A stretch of 64,000 nucleotides of DNA, taken from NCBI RefSeq assembly GCF_017573465.1, contig NZ_JAGEPF010000008.1, forward strand, positions 124,001-188,000. The letters run 5' to 3'. Shown here one piece after another: positions 41,583-50,287 of this stretch (position 1 is its first letter; each line of letters opens with the position of its first letter). This DNA comes from Actinomadura violacea (GTDB lineage: Bacteria > Actinomycetota > Actinomycetes > Streptosporangiales > Streptosporangiaceae). The position numbers and the translations under genes were made by a program. A model generated the notes under the pieces. It worked only from the letters and a program-made list of their open reading frames with translations, searched no databases and was not told the DNA's origin.

Positions 41583-43417
41583 GCGTCGCTCTCCTCGTCC
41601 TCGCGGAAGCGGGCGGCCTGGAGGCGGAACATCTCCGCGTACGTCCCGCCGAGCGCCATCAGCTCGTCGTGCGTGCCCTGCTCGGCGAGGCGGCCGCCGT
41701 CCAGGACGCAGATCCGGTCGGCGCGGCGCACGGTCGAGAAGCGGTGCGAGATGACGATGGACGTGAGGCCGCGCGTGAGGTCCAGGAACCGGTCGTAGAA
41801 GGCGGCCTCGGCCCGGACGTCCAGCCATGCGGTCGGCTCGTCGAGGACGAGCACCGCCGCGCCGTGCTCGACGGCGAACAGCGCTCGGGCGAGGGCGACG
41901 CGCTGCCACTGGCCGCCGGACAGGTCGGTTCCGTCCGCGTACTGGCGGGACAGGACGGTGTCCCAGCCGACCTGCGCGGCGAGGTCGAGCGCGCCGGCCC
42001 GCGCGGCGGCGCGGTCGCGGCCGGCGGCGTCGCCGAGGTGTCCGGCGGCGCCGAGCGCGACGTTCTCGGCGAGCGGGAGCGGGTAGCGGTTGAAGTCCTG
42101 GAAGACGGCGGCGAACCGGCGCTGCCAGCGCGCCGCGTCGAGGTCGCGGAGCGGGACGCCGTCCACGGTGACGGTCCCGCCGGTCGGGTCGTGCATGCGG
42201 GCGAGCAGCTTCACCAGCGTGGTCTTGCCGGCGCCGTTCACGCCGACGATCGCGGTGGAGCGTCCGGCCGGGATCTCCAGGTCGAGGCCGTCGAGCACGG
42301 GCTCGCCGCCGGGGTAGGCGAAGCGGACGCCGTCGAGCCGGATGCCGTGCGCGGGGAGCCCGGCCGGGTCCCGGCCGCCGTCCAGTTCCTCGCGGGCGGC
42401 GTGCAGGCGCGCTTCCAGCGCGGCGTGGTCGGGCAGGGCCGACACCATCCACTCGGCGGAGATGTCGCTGGTGGTGACGGTGCCCGCGTACATGGTGGCG
42501 GGCAGCAGCGGCAGCATGACCGACAGTTCCCGCAGGCCGATCCGATGGTGCAGCGCCGCGTACGCGAGCGTCCCGCAGGCGACGAGGTAGGCGGCGAGGA
42601 CGAGCCCGGCGAGCAGGTAGGCGCGGCGGCTGAGCCGGGCGTAGGTCTCCCGGTTCGTGGCCATGCCCGTCGCCCAGTGCTCGCGGTACCGGTCGATCGT
42701 CCAGTCGCCGAGGCCGAAGACGCGCAGCTCCTTCGCGGCGGCCGGGCGGATCGCCAGGTAGAGGAAGTACCAGGCGCGCCGCAGCACCTCGGCCTTCGTG
42801 CGGAACCCGACGATCTGCGCGAGGATGATCTTCCGGAGCGGGCGCCGGATCAGCAGCCACACGGCGAGCAGCGCGAGCCCGAGCCACCACCGGAACGTGG
42901 CGAGGACGGCGCACGCCACGATCCCGGCGAGCCTGGACCCGGCGGCGGAGGCGAGCGCCACGGGCGCGTCCGCCGGGACATGGCCCGTGAGCCTGCCCCT
43001 GGCCAGTTCCAGCTGGTCCTGGGTCTCCGGGTCCTCCAGGTGCGCGACGCCCACCGGGCCGCTGACGGCGGCCATGAGCCGGCTCTGCAGGTCGTCCACC
43101 AGGCGCGCCTTCACGCAGGTGCTCAGCCATTCCTGGTACGGGCCGGTGAGCAGGGTCGCCGCGTACAGCAGGCCGGCGGTGAGCAGCGCGACGGCGAGCG
43201 CGCGCCCGGCGGCGCCGTGCAGGTGCGCGGCGGCCGCCGCGGGGATGCGCCCGACCGCGTAGCCGAGCGCGACGAGGCTCGCGTTCGGCAGCACCGCGTT
43301 CGCCACGACGAGCAGGGCGACCGCCGCCGACCAGCCCTTGCCCGCGCCCCAGAGCATCCGCAGCGCGCGCACCCGGCCGGACCCGGCGAGCCGTCCCGGC
43401 AGCCCTGCGATGACCAC
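41579..43417 (-). CDS. ABC exporter half-transporter, first subunit
   Basis: A 612-residue exporter half with six membrane segments (about 20-330) and an ATPase: Walker A VGVNGAGKTTL, Q-loop VFQDFNRYPL, signature LSGGQWQRVALARALF, Walker B AVLVLDEPTAWLD, H-loop SHRFSTVR. GTG 43417 is preferred because GGAGG lies 5 bases upstream and a TetR-type palindrome lies just before that; earlier in-frame starts would place coding sequence across the operator. Normally the Asp of Walker B is followed by Glu and both subunits keep it, so both ATP sites may work. Confidence 0.9.
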   Translation of the reverse strand: MVIAGLPGRLAGSGRVRALRMLWGAGKGWSAAVALLVVANAVLPNASLVALGYAVGRIPAAAAAHLHGAAGRALAVALLTAGLLYAATLLTGPYQEWLSTCVKARLVDDLQSRLMAAVSGPVGVAHLEDPETQDQLELARGRLTGHVPADAPVALASAAGSRLAGIVACAVLATFRWWLGLALLAVWLLIRRPLRKIILAQIVGFRTKAEVLRRAWYFLYLAIRPAAAKELRVFGLGDWTIDRYREHWATGMATNRETYARLSRRAYLLAGLVLAAYLVACGTLAYAALHHRIGLRELSVMLPLLPATMYAGTVTTSDISAEWMVSALPDHAALEARLHAAREELDGGRDPAGLPAHGIRLDGVRFAYPGGEPVLDGLDLEIPAGRSTAIVGVNGAGKTTLVKLLARMHDPTGGTVTVDGVPLRDLDAARWQRRFAAVFQDFNRYPLPLAENVALGAAGHLGDAAGRDRAAARAGALDLAAQVGWDTVLSRQYADGTDLSGGQWQRVALARALFAVEHGAAVLVLDEPTAWLDVRAEAAFYDRFLDLTRGLTSIVISHRFSTVRRADRICVLDGGRLAEQGTHDELMALGGTYAEMFRLQAARFREDEESDA

Positions 43418-43428
43418 ATCGGCCTCCA

Positions 43429-43450
43429 AAAGTTGATCCGCATCAACTTT
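43429..43450. promoter_or_regulatory. TetR operator between ABC exporter and tetR genes
   Basis: AAAGTTGAT (43429-43437) and ATCAACTTT (43442-43450) are perfect inverted 9-mers separated by CCGC. On the minus strand a candidate -10 TATTCT (43459-43454) lies directly upstream of the palindrome. The site is placed to repress the exporter and possibly the regulator itself. Confidence 0.82.
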
Positions 43451-43493
43451 GGCAGAATAGAACCGTCCGGCCCGCCGCACCAGAGGTCTTCTC

Positions 43494-44222
43494 ATGCCGA
43501 CCGCCCGCCGTCCCCGCCAGGCCCGCGCCATCGCGACGCGCCGCCGCGTCTACGAGGCGGCGGTCGCCGAGTTCGAGCGGTCCGGCGTCGAGGCCGCCCG
43601 GATCGAGGACATCGTGGCCGCGGCCGGCGTCAGCTGGGGGACGTTCTTCACCTACTTCCCCAGCAAGGACGACGTGGTGCTGGAGGCCGCGATCGTCGCC
43701 TGCGCCGCGTTCGCGGACGCCTGCCGCAAGGGCCTCGCCGCCGGCTCCGGAACGGGCGTCATCGTCGGCAACGCCTTCACGGCGCTGCGCCGCGCCGCGC
43801 CCGCGCCCGGACCGCTCCGCGACGCGATCATGCGAGGGATCGCCAACCAGCCCGAGCGCCTGTCCGACCACCTCGGCGAGGACGTCCCGAACCCGGTCCT
43901 CGCGCTGGCGGAGGTGCTGGAGGCCGGGCAGCGGCGCGGCGACGTCGCCGCCGGGGAGCCGCCCGAGTCGCTCGCGGCCGTCCTCGTCCACGCGACGATC
44001 GCCGCGGGCCGGCGGGAGGCGGCGATGGAACGGGCGGCGGGCGCGACGGAGCGCTCCGGGCTGCCGCTCACCGTCCTGACCATCAAGCTGCTGCTGCGCG
44101 GCATGCGGCCGGACCCGGCCCCCGAGGCCGCCGAGGCGGGCGACGTCCGGGAACGCGCGCTCGACCGGGCGGCGGCGGCGCTGCGCGGGGCCGCCGCCGA
44201 CGCGCCGTCCCGGACGGACTGA
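43494..44222 (+). CDS. TetR-family regulator of the ABC exporter
   Basis: A 242-residue regulator. The DNA-binding region is GVEAARIEDIVAAAGVSWGTFFTYFPSKDDV (about 30-60), with the TetR motif clear. The rest is a helical effector domain. It is divergent from the two-gene exporter with a 22-bp palindrome in the 76-bp gap, a classic drug-efflux control layout. The start is ATG 43494. Confidence 0.93.
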   Translation: MPTARRPRQARAIATRRRVYEAAVAEFERSGVEAARIEDIVAAAGVSWGTFFTYFPSKDDVVLEAAIVACAAFADACRKGLAAGSGTGVIVGNAFTALRRAAPAPGPLRDAIMRGIANQPERLSDHLGEDVPNPVLALAEVLEAGQRRGDVAAGEPPESLAAVLVHATIAAGRREAAMERAAGATERSGLPLTVLTIKLLLRGMRPDPAPEAAEAGDVRERALDRAAAALRGAAADAPSRTD

Positions 44223-44247
44223 CCCGCAGCCGGGCGGCGCGGGTCCC

Positions 44248-45261
44248 CTACAGGTCCCCGCCGGCGGTGATGAGGGGCCAGAGCCCTTCGGTGCCCGCTT
44301 CGACGGCGCGGGCGCCGAGGGCGTCGGCCCATTCGGCCTCGTTGCCGCACTCGTCGCGCCACGCCCACAGCCGGGTCGTGGCGTGCCGGAGGCCGTGCTC
44401 GTCGGTGAACCCGATCGCGCCGTGCACCTGGTGGGCGAGGCGGCACACGGTGCCGGCGGCCTCGCTCGCCGCCGCCTTCGCCGCCGCGATCGCGAAGCCG
44501 GTGCCCTCGGCGGCGGCCGCCTGCGCGGCGACCGTGGCCATCAGCGTCTCGCCCGCCATCTCGGCGAGGTGCTGCTGGACGGCCTGGAACCGCGCCAGCG
44601 GCCGGCCGAACTGGACACGCTCGCCTGCGTAGCGGAGCGACAGGTCGGTCGCCGCCTCCATCGCGCCCGCCATCAGCGCCGTCCGGCCGAGCGCGCCGCG
44701 CTCCCGGAACGCCTGCGCGGTCGCCGCCGAGGCGAGCACCCGCGCGGGCGCGGCGTCGCGCAGATGGACGGTGTCGCGCGGTTCGCCCGCGAGGTTCGCG
44801 CCTTCGTCGACGTCGTAGCCGCCGCGCGGGACGAACGCGACGTGCCCCGCGACCAGGACGGCGATGCCGTCCGCGTGCCGGGCCCACGGGACGCGCGGCA
44901 GCGTGCCCGCCAGCGTCCACGCGCCGCCGTCCTGGCGGAGCGCGACGTGGGGCCCCGCGAGGGCGGCGGTCAGCGGCCCGGACGGGACGTCGGCGCCCGC
45001 CTCGGCGAGCAGCCACCCGGCCAGCAGCGCGGTCTCCGCCAGCGGGACGGCCGCCGCGTTCCGGCCCAGCGCCCGCAGCACCTCGGCGGTGGCGACGAAG
45101 TCGGCGCCGGCGCCGCCGCGCTCCTCCGGGACGGGCAGCAGCGTCACGCCGACCCGCTCCAGCTCGTCCCACAGGCGCGGGTTCCAGTCCTCGCCGGGGC
45201 CGGCGTGGCGGGCGCACACCCCGTCCACCGTTGCGACGAGGGCGTCGAGGACGTCGTTCAC
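44248..45261 (-). CDS. Short acyl-CoA dehydrogenase subunit (FadE-like, pair 1)
   Basis: A 337-residue acyl-CoA dehydrogenase-like protein, shorter than the usual 380. The N-terminal helical part (LLPVPEERGGAGADFVATAEVLRALGR) and the C-terminal part (RYAGERVQFGRPLARFQAVQQHLAEMA, GAIGFTDEHGLRHATTRLW) are present, but the middle beta domain is reduced. Short members pair with a full-length partner to form alpha2beta2 enzymes in actinobacterial sterol and related ring catabolism. The GTGA overlap with the full-length gene upstream supports that pairing. Confidence 0.9.
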   Translation of the reverse strand: MNDVLDALVATVDGVCARHAGPGEDWNPRLWDELERVGVTLLPVPEERGGAGADFVATAEVLRALGRNAAAVPLAETALLAGWLLAEAGADVPSGPLTAALAGPHVALRQDGGAWTLAGTLPRVPWARHADGIAVLVAGHVAFVPRGGYDVDEGANLAGEPRDTVHLRDAAPARVLASAATAQAFRERGALGRTALMAGAMEAATDLSLRYAGERVQFGRPLARFQAVQQHLAEMAGETLMATVAAQAAAAEGTGFAIAAAKAAASEAAGTVCRLAHQVHGAIGFTDEHGLRHATTRLWAWRDECGNEAEWADALGARAVEAGTEGLWPLITAGGDL

Positions 45262-46427
45262 CGGGCCTCCCCGCTCGGCAGCATCGACTTCGCGACCACG
45301 CCGCGCAGGATCTCGTTGGTCCCGCCCCGCAGCGTGAAACCGGGGCCGTGCAGGACGGACTGCGCCAGCAGGTTCGCCAGCGGATCGGACGACGCGAGGT
45401 CGGGCTCGACCCGGGCCAGCAGCCGGACGGTCTCGACCAGCGCGCCCTCGAACCGGGTGCCGAGGTCCTTGACGGCGGCGGCCTCCGTCGCGGGCGCCTC
45501 CCCGGCGGCGAGCCGCGCCGCGACCGCCAGGGACATCCGCCGCAGCGCCCACAGCCGGGCGACGACCGCCCCGATCCGGCCCCGGTCGCCGCCGCCCGCG
45601 CCGCCGCGCTCGGCGAGCCGTCCGGCGACGGCCGCGAGCAGCGGGAACGTGCTGAGGATCCGCTCGGGGCCGCTGCGCTCGAACGACAGCTCGCTCGTCA
45701 CCTGCCGCCAGCCGTCCCCGACCGTGCCGAGGACCCGGTCGTCGGGCACGAACACGCCGGTGAGGACGACCTCGTTGAAGTGGTGCTCGCCTGTCAGCAG
45801 CCGGATCGGGCGGATCTCCAGGCCGGGCGCGCCGAGGTCGACGATCAGCTGGGTGAGGCCCTCGTGCCGGCTCGGCCCGGGCGGCCCCGTCCGGACCAGC
45901 GCGATCATGGCGTCCGCGACGTGCGCGCCGCTCGTCCACACCTTGGTGCCGTTGACCGTCCAGCCGCCGCCCGCGCGCTCGGCCCTCGTCCGGACGGACG
46001 CGAGGTCGGAGCCGGAGTCGGGCTCGGACATGCCGATCGCGAACGACGTCTCGCCGCGCGCGATGCCGGGCAGGTAGGCGCGGCGCTGCTCCTCGGTGCC
46101 GTACTTCAGCAGCGACGGGCCGGACTGCCGGTCGGCGATCCAGTGCGCGGCGACGGGCGCGCCGGCGGCGAGCAGCTCCTCGGTGACGACGAACCGGGCG
46201 AGCGACCCGGCCCCGCTCCCGCCGTACTCGGGCGGGAACGTCATCCCGATCCAGCCGCGCTCGCCGAGCCGCCGGCTGAACGCGGGGTCCCAGCCCGCCA
46301 GCCAGTTGTCGGCGTGCGGGACGATCCGTCCGGCGGCGGTCTCCGCGGCGAGGAACGCGCGGACGTCCCGGCGCAGCTCGTCCAGCTCGGGCGGCAGGGC
46401 CGCCGCGTCCAGTCTCAGTGCGGGCAC
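45258..46427 (-). CDS. Full-length acyl-CoA dehydrogenase (FadE-like, pair 1)
   Basis: A 389-residue flavoenzyme that introduces a double bond next to a CoA thioester. Flavin-contact segments are FAIGMSEPDSGSDLASVRTRAER and KVWTSGAH; the end has GFTLRGGTNEILRGVVAKSML. The place where medium-chain dehydrogenases carry a catalytic Glu (YEGT) reads LRGGT here, so the base must lie elsewhere, as in other FadE heteromers. The start is GTG 46427. It forms an operon with the short subunit. Confidence 0.9.
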   Translation of the reverse strand: MPALRLDAAALPPELDELRRDVRAFLAAETAAGRIVPHADNWLAGWDPAFSRRLGERGWIGMTFPPEYGGSGAGSLARFVVTEELLAAGAPVAAHWIADRQSGPSLLKYGTEEQRRAYLPGIARGETSFAIGMSEPDSGSDLASVRTRAERAGGGWTVNGTKVWTSGAHVADAMIALVRTGPPGPSRHEGLTQLIVDLGAPGLEIRPIRLLTGEHHFNEVVLTGVFVPDDRVLGTVGDGWRQVTSELSFERSGPERILSTFPLLAAVAGRLAERGGAGGGDRGRIGAVVARLWALRRMSLAVAARLAAGEAPATEAAAVKDLGTRFEGALVETVRLLARVEPDLASSDPLANLLAQSVLHGPGFTLRGGTNEILRGVVAKSMLPSGEAR

Positions 46428-46445
46428 GCCCCCTTCTTACCGGAT

Positions 46446-46470
46446 GCCCGCCGAACGGGATTCGGCGGGC
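46446..46470. repeat. Small perfect hairpin upstream of the acyl-CoA dehydrogenase pair
   Basis: GCCCGCCGAA (46446-46455) and TTCGGCGGGC (46461-46470) are perfect inverted 10-mers around a 5-base loop. The hairpin lies between the dehydrogenase start and the tsaA/trmO remnant and could be an old terminator or attenuator. Confidence 0.6.
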
Positions 46471-46483
46471 GTCGGTCGCGCCG

Positions 46484-46639
46484 GACGCCCTCGCCGGGCC
46501 GGTCGACTTCTCCCACCTGGAGGTCGTCTACCACTTCCACCGCGTGCCGGTGGGGAAGGTGGAGACGGGCGCTCGGCATCTGCGCAACCGGGCGGACCGG
46601 CCGCTGGTGGGGATCTTCGCGCAGCGCGGCAAGAACCGG
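46484..46639 (+). pseudogene. Remnant of a tsaA/trmO-type tRNA methyltransferase gene
   Basis: This stretch translates on the plus strand to a piece of the TsaA/TrmO fold: DALAGPVDFSHLEVVYHFHR, then ETGARHLRNRADRPLVGIFAQRGKNR. In whole genes the last motif continues with PNR(I/L)G and the protein has an N-terminal half that carries part of the SAM site; both are missing here. After 46639 the frame runs into Arg/Pro-rich nonsense and the 3' end of the convergent esterase gene. It appears to be a leftover of a deletion between neighbouring genes. Confidence 0.72.
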
Positions 46640-46689
46640 GCGGGCCGCCGGGGCCCGCGGCGCCCCGGCTCCCGCCCCGCTCCTCCCGG

Positions 46690-48039
46690 TCAGTGCTGGA
46701 ACGGGGTCTGCCGCCACCAGAAGTCGCAGTGGTGCTGCCGCGCGATCTCGTGGGTGACCTGGCTGTCCCCGGCGGGCACCAGCGACATGACGCCGGGGTC
46801 GCGCCCGGTGAAGCGCGGCCAGGACGGGGTGCCGTCCACGGTCGGGTCGCCGGTGCGGGCGAACCCGGTCCACTCCTGCGTGAGCTGCGCGCCGAACGCC
46901 TTCTGGTCGGGGGACAGCTCGGGGGCGCCCTCGAACGGCGTCAGGAACGGGCTCTCGCTGACGTGGTACGCGCCGTTCGGCTTGGTCTCGTCGAGGAAGA
47001 AGATCGGCGGGGCGTCGGCGTTGTCGGTCTGGTAGGCGAACACCTTGATGCGGCGGGCGAGGCGCTCGTCGTTGAGCAGCGCGGGGCAGACGGAGTTGGA
47101 GTCGGCGACGATCGTCCGGTAGGCGATGAACTCGGACGGGTCGGGGAACCGGTTGATCGGGTACAGCTTCTCGACCTGCGCGGCGAGCGGCCCGTACTGC
47201 TGTTTCACCAGCTGGTGGTACTGCTGCGGCGTCTCGGCGGACGGGAACTGCACCTCGTCGCGGTCGACGCCGTGCATCAGCGTGACGTCGTTGACCTTGC
47301 CGGCCGCGAACGCCTCGCCGGGCGACATCGGCAGGACGCGGCCGTCGACGACGGGCGCCTGCGTCCCCGCGTCCGGGCCGATGCCGCCGCCGGCCTGCTG
47401 GAGCAGCTTCTCGGCGGGGACGGCGCGCAGGCAGGCGGCGGCGCTCGCGGCGTCCTTGCAGCCGAGCGCGGCGGCGAAGCGGGCACCGGCGGCCTGCGCC
47501 TCGGCCTCCGTCGCCAGCTTGGCCTTGCAGTCCTGCGGCTGCCACTGGGTGTCGGCGCCGCGCAGCGAGTTGTACTCGCCGCTCTGCGAGATGCCCTTCT
47601 GGAACAGGCCCTTCGACAGCGGCGACGCGGTGTTCGCGCACACGCTGGACCCGCCGGCGGACGCGCCGTAGATCGTCACGTTGCGCGGGTCGCCGCCGAA
47701 CTTCGCGATGTTGGCGCGGACCCAGCGCAGCGCGGCCTGCTGGTCCTGGATCGCGTAGTTCCCGGCGTGCGCGCCGAGCGGCGGCGCCGTGTACGGGACG
47801 CCGAGCCAGGAGCGCGTGCCGTCCGCGACGGTGCCGCACACCGGGCCGCGGTCGGTCCGCACCAGCGTCCCGTCCGCGCAGGCCGGGGCCTTGCCGGGGG
47901 TTCTGCCAGGGGCGGCGGCCGCCTGCTTCACCGCGACGCCCGCCGGACCGGCGAACGCCACGGCCGCCGCCGCGGCCGCCGGCAGCAGCCATCTCCCGAT
48001 CTTCCTGCCGTGCTCCTCGGTGGTCCGCACCGTTCCCAT
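46690..48039 (-). CDS. Secreted type-B carboxylesterase with an internal deletion
   Basis: A 449-residue exported alpha/beta-hydrolase. The signal peptide is about 1-43. The nucleophile motif YGASAGG (Ser127) follows AIQDQQAALRWVRANIAKFGGDP, and the triad acid and His candidates (GVDRDEVQF, GAYHVSES) are present. Between GVPYTAPPLGA (80-90) and HAGNYAIQDQ, however, about 110 residues usual for the family are absent, including the HGGG oxyanion loop and SEDCLYLN. The frame is kept, so a clean in-frame deletion is likely. Catalysis should be impaired; a truncated but folded binding protein is possible. Confidence 0.85.
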   Translation of the reverse strand: MGTVRTTEEHGRKIGRWLLPAAAAAAVAFAGPAGVAVKQAAAAPGRTPGKAPACADGTLVRTDRGPVCGTVADGTRSWLGVPYTAPPLGAHAGNYAIQDQQAALRWVRANIAKFGGDPRNVTIYGASAGGSSVCANTASPLSKGLFQKGISQSGEYNSLRGADTQWQPQDCKAKLATEAEAQAAGARFAAALGCKDAASAAACLRAVPAEKLLQQAGGGIGPDAGTQAPVVDGRVLPMSPGEAFAAGKVNDVTLMHGVDRDEVQFPSAETPQQYHQLVKQQYGPLAAQVEKLYPINRFPDPSEFIAYRTIVADSNSVCPALLNDERLARRIKVFAYQTDNADAPPIFFLDETKPNGAYHVSESPFLTPFEGAPELSPDQKAFGAQLTQEWTGFARTGDPTVDGTPSWPRFTGRDPGVMSLVPAGDSQVTHEIARQHHCDFWWRQTPFQH

Positions 48040-48263
48040 CGCACCCGTCCTTCGCCGACAGCGGATCGACGGGACGCCCCGCCGCGCTGGCGGCGGCGCC
48101 GTCCCGGCCTCAACGGCGACTCGACGATAAGTCCGTCATCCGGCTCGAACCAGGCATTGCGTGCCGAGCCGGTACCGATGCCGTGGCCGGCGGCGAAAGG
48201 GCGGCGGAGGGGGCGCGTCCCGCTGGACGGGAGGCGATGGCGGGGGCGGTGGACGGCGGCGGC

Positions 48264-48283
48264 TACTCTACCAAACAGTTGTT
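48264..48283 (+). promoter_or_regulatory. Candidate promoter region of the enoyl-CoA hydratase operon
   Basis: TACTCT (48264-48269) could be a -10 box and is followed by the near-palindrome AACAGTTGTT (48274-48283), the sort of site bound by TetR-type regulators of acyl-CoA genes. A ribosome site GGGAGG (48291-48296) comes next. No -35 box stands out. The rest of the 262-bp gap upstream shows no gene. Confidence 0.4.
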
Positions 48284-48301
48284 AGAAAGAAGGGAGGCGT
48301 C

Positions 48302-49132
48302 GTGGTCGTCGAGTACGAGCGGCGGGGCGCCGTCGCCGTCGTCACGATGAACCGGCCGGAGTACCGCAACGCGCAGAACTCCGCGATGACCTACGCCCTC
48401 GACGAGGCGTTCTACCGCGCCGCCGAGGACGACGAGGTCAAGGTCGTCGTGCTGGCCGGCGCGGGACCGCACTTCTCCGCCGGGCACGACATCGGCACCC
48501 CGGGCCGCGACGCCGACCGCACGTTCCCGCGCAAGGCGGGGATGTGGTGGGACCACGCCGGCAAGGCGGGCGCGGAGAGCCGGTTCGCCCGCGAGTCCGA
48601 GGTCTACCTCGGGATGTGCCGCCGCTGGCGGGAGCTCCCGAAGCCGATGATCGCGTCCGTGCAGGGCGCGTGCGTCGCGGGCGGGCTGATGCTGGCCTGG
48701 GTCTGCGACCTGATCGTCGCGTCCGACGACGCGTTCTTCGCCGACCCGGTCGTGCGGATGGGCATCCCCGGCGTGGAGTACTTCGCGCACCCGTGGGTGA
48801 TGCCGCCGCGCGTCGCCAAGGAGTTCCTCTACACCGGCGACCGGATGCCCGCGTCCCGCGCCTACGAGCTGGGCTGGGTCAACCGGGTCGTCGCGCGCGA
48901 CGCGCTGGAGGAGGAGACCTTCGCGCTGGCCGGGCGGATCGCCGCGATGCCCCGGATGGGCCTCGCGCTCACCAAGAAGGCCGTGAACCAGGCCGAGGAC
49001 CTGCAGGGCATGCACGCCGGCATGGACGCGGTGTTCGGCCTGCACCACCTCGCCCACGCGCACAACGCCGAGACCGGCGAGGACTCGCTCGGCGGGCAGG
49101 ACGTCAGCAGCATGAAGGCGGCCGAGCAGTGA
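48302..49132 (+). CDS. Enoyl-CoA hydratase/isomerase family protein
   Basis: A 276-residue crotonase-fold enzyme. The oxyanion-hole segments are HFSAGHDIGTPG and VQGACVAGGLMLAWVCDLIVAS; FADPVVRMGIPGVEYFAHPWVM covers the region of the catalytic Glu residues, where hydratases normally have two Glu and here one Glu (in GIPGVEYF) is obvious. The reaction could be hydration or isomerisation of an unsaturated acyl-CoA. GTG 48302 follows GGGAGG. It begins an operon with two acyl-CoA dehydrogenase genes. Confidence 0.9.
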   Translation: MVVEYERRGAVAVVTMNRPEYRNAQNSAMTYALDEAFYRAAEDDEVKVVVLAGAGPHFSAGHDIGTPGRDADRTFPRKAGMWWDHAGKAGAESRFARESEVYLGMCRRWRELPKPMIASVQGACVAGGLMLAWVCDLIVASDDAFFADPVVRMGIPGVEYFAHPWVMPPRVAKEFLYTGDRMPASRAYELGWVNRVVARDALEEETFALAGRIAAMPRMGLALTKKAVNQAEDLQGMHAGMDAVFGLHHLAHAHNAETGEDSLGGQDVSSMKAAEQ

Positions 49133-49156
49133 TGAAGGCCCTGGAGGAGGCACCGG

Positions 49157-50287
49157 ATGGATCTTGATTTCGGGGCGGCGGACGAGGAGTTCCGCGCCGA
49201 GGTGCGGGACTGGCTGCGCGCGAACGTGCCGGCCGAGCCGCTGCCGTCGCTGGAGACCGAGGAGGGCTTCGCCCTCCACCGCGACTGGGAGCGCCGGCTC
49301 GGCGAGGCCCGCCTCGGCGTCGTGTCGTGGCCGGAGGAGTACGGCGGGCGCGGCGTGTCCGTCCTCCAGTGGCTGGTCTTCGAGGAGGAGTACTACGCGG
49401 CGGACGCGCCGGGCCGGGTCAGCCAGAACGGCATCAACCTGCTCGCGCCGACGCTGCTCAAGCACGGCACGCCCGAGCAGCTCGCGCGGATCCTGCCGCC
49501 GATGGCGGCGGGCGAGGTGATCTGGGCGCAGGCGTGGTCGGAGCCCGGCGCGGGCAGCGACCTCGCGGCGCTGCGCTCCACCGCGACCCGCACCGACGGC
49601 GGCTGGCTGCTGGACGGCCAGAAGACGTGGAGCTCGCGCGCCGCGTTCGCCGACCGCGGCTTCGGGCTGTTCCGCTCCGACCCCGAGTCGTCGCGGCACA
49701 AGGGCCTGACGTACCTGATGTTCCCGCTGGACGCCGAGGGCGTGACGGTCCGCCCGATCGGCCGCCTGGACGGCAAGCCCGCGTTCGCCGAGCTGTTCCT
49801 GGACAAGGTGTTCGTCCCGGACGAGGACGTCATCGGCGCGCCCGGCGACGGCTGGCGCGTCGCGATGAGCACCGCGGGCAACGAGCGCGGCCTCACCCTG
49901 CGCAGCCCCGGCCGGTTCACCGCCGCGACCGAGCGGCTCGTCGAGCTGTGGAAGGAGCGCGCCGACCCGTCCGACACGGCGCTGCGCGACCGGGTCGCGG
50001 ACGCGTGGATCCGGTCCCGCGCCTACCGGCTGAAGGGCTTCGAGACGGTCTCGCGGGACGACGACATCGGTGCGGAGTCCAGCCTGAACAAGATCTTCTG
50101 GTCGGAGCTGGACGTCGCGCTGCACGAGACGGCCCTCGACCTGCTCGGCGCGGACGGCGAGCTCGACTCCGACTGGCTGGAGGGCTACGTGTTCTCCCTG
50201 GCCGGCCCGATCTACGCGGGCACCAACGAGATCCAGCGCAACGTGATCGCCGAGCGGCTGCTCGGCCTGCCGAGGGGGTCCCGGTGA
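49157..50287 (+). CDS. Full-length acyl-CoA dehydrogenase (FadE-like, pair 2)
   Basis: A 376-residue flavoenzyme. Flavin and substrate segments are WAQAWSEPGAGSDLAALRSTATR and GQKTWSSRAAFADRG; the end reads IYAGTNEIQRNVIAERLLGLPRG. The usual catalytic YEGT is YAGT, so the base is not at the medium-chain position. The start ATG 49157 lies after GGAGGCACC. The 4-bp GTGA overlap with the next, shorter dehydrogenase indicates a heteromeric enzyme of the type used in actinobacterial sterol side-chain and ring breakdown. Confidence 0.92.
   Translation: MDLDFGAADEEFRAEVRDWLRANVPAEPLPSLETEEGFALHRDWERRLGEARLGVVSWPEEYGGRGVSVLQWLVFEEEYYAADAPGRVSQNGINLLAPTLLKHGTPEQLARILPPMAAGEVIWAQAWSEPGAGSDLAALRSTATRTDGGWLLDGQKTWSSRAAFADRGFGLFRSDPESSRHKGLTYLMFPLDAEGVTVRPIGRLDGKPAFAELFLDKVFVPDEDVIGAPGDGWRVAMSTAGNERGLTLRSPGRFTAATERLVELWKERADPSDTALRDRVADAWIRSRAYRLKGFETVSRDDDIGAESSLNKIFWSELDVALHETALDLLGADGELDSDWLEGYVFSLAGPIYAGTNEIQRNVIAERLLGLPRGSR

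Noticed and set aside
39804..43417. The two exporter genes as a single gene split by a frameshift
   Set aside because: Each has its own complete membrane and ATPase domain, and the junction is a normal ATGA overlap.
44248..45261. Short acyl-CoA dehydrogenase as a broken gene
   Set aside because: Short partners of this kind are normal in paired FadE enzymes and the second pair has the same design.
46418..47035. A plus-strand reading frame of about 205 codons as an intact gene
   Set aside because: Only its middle resembles TsaA/TrmO; the remainder is antisense to the carboxylesterase and Arg/Pro-rich, so it is listed as a remnant.
48161..48301. An upstream extension of the enoyl-CoA hydratase
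   Set aside because: The extra residues are Arg/Gly-rich noise and the GGGAGG ribosome site points to GTG 48302.
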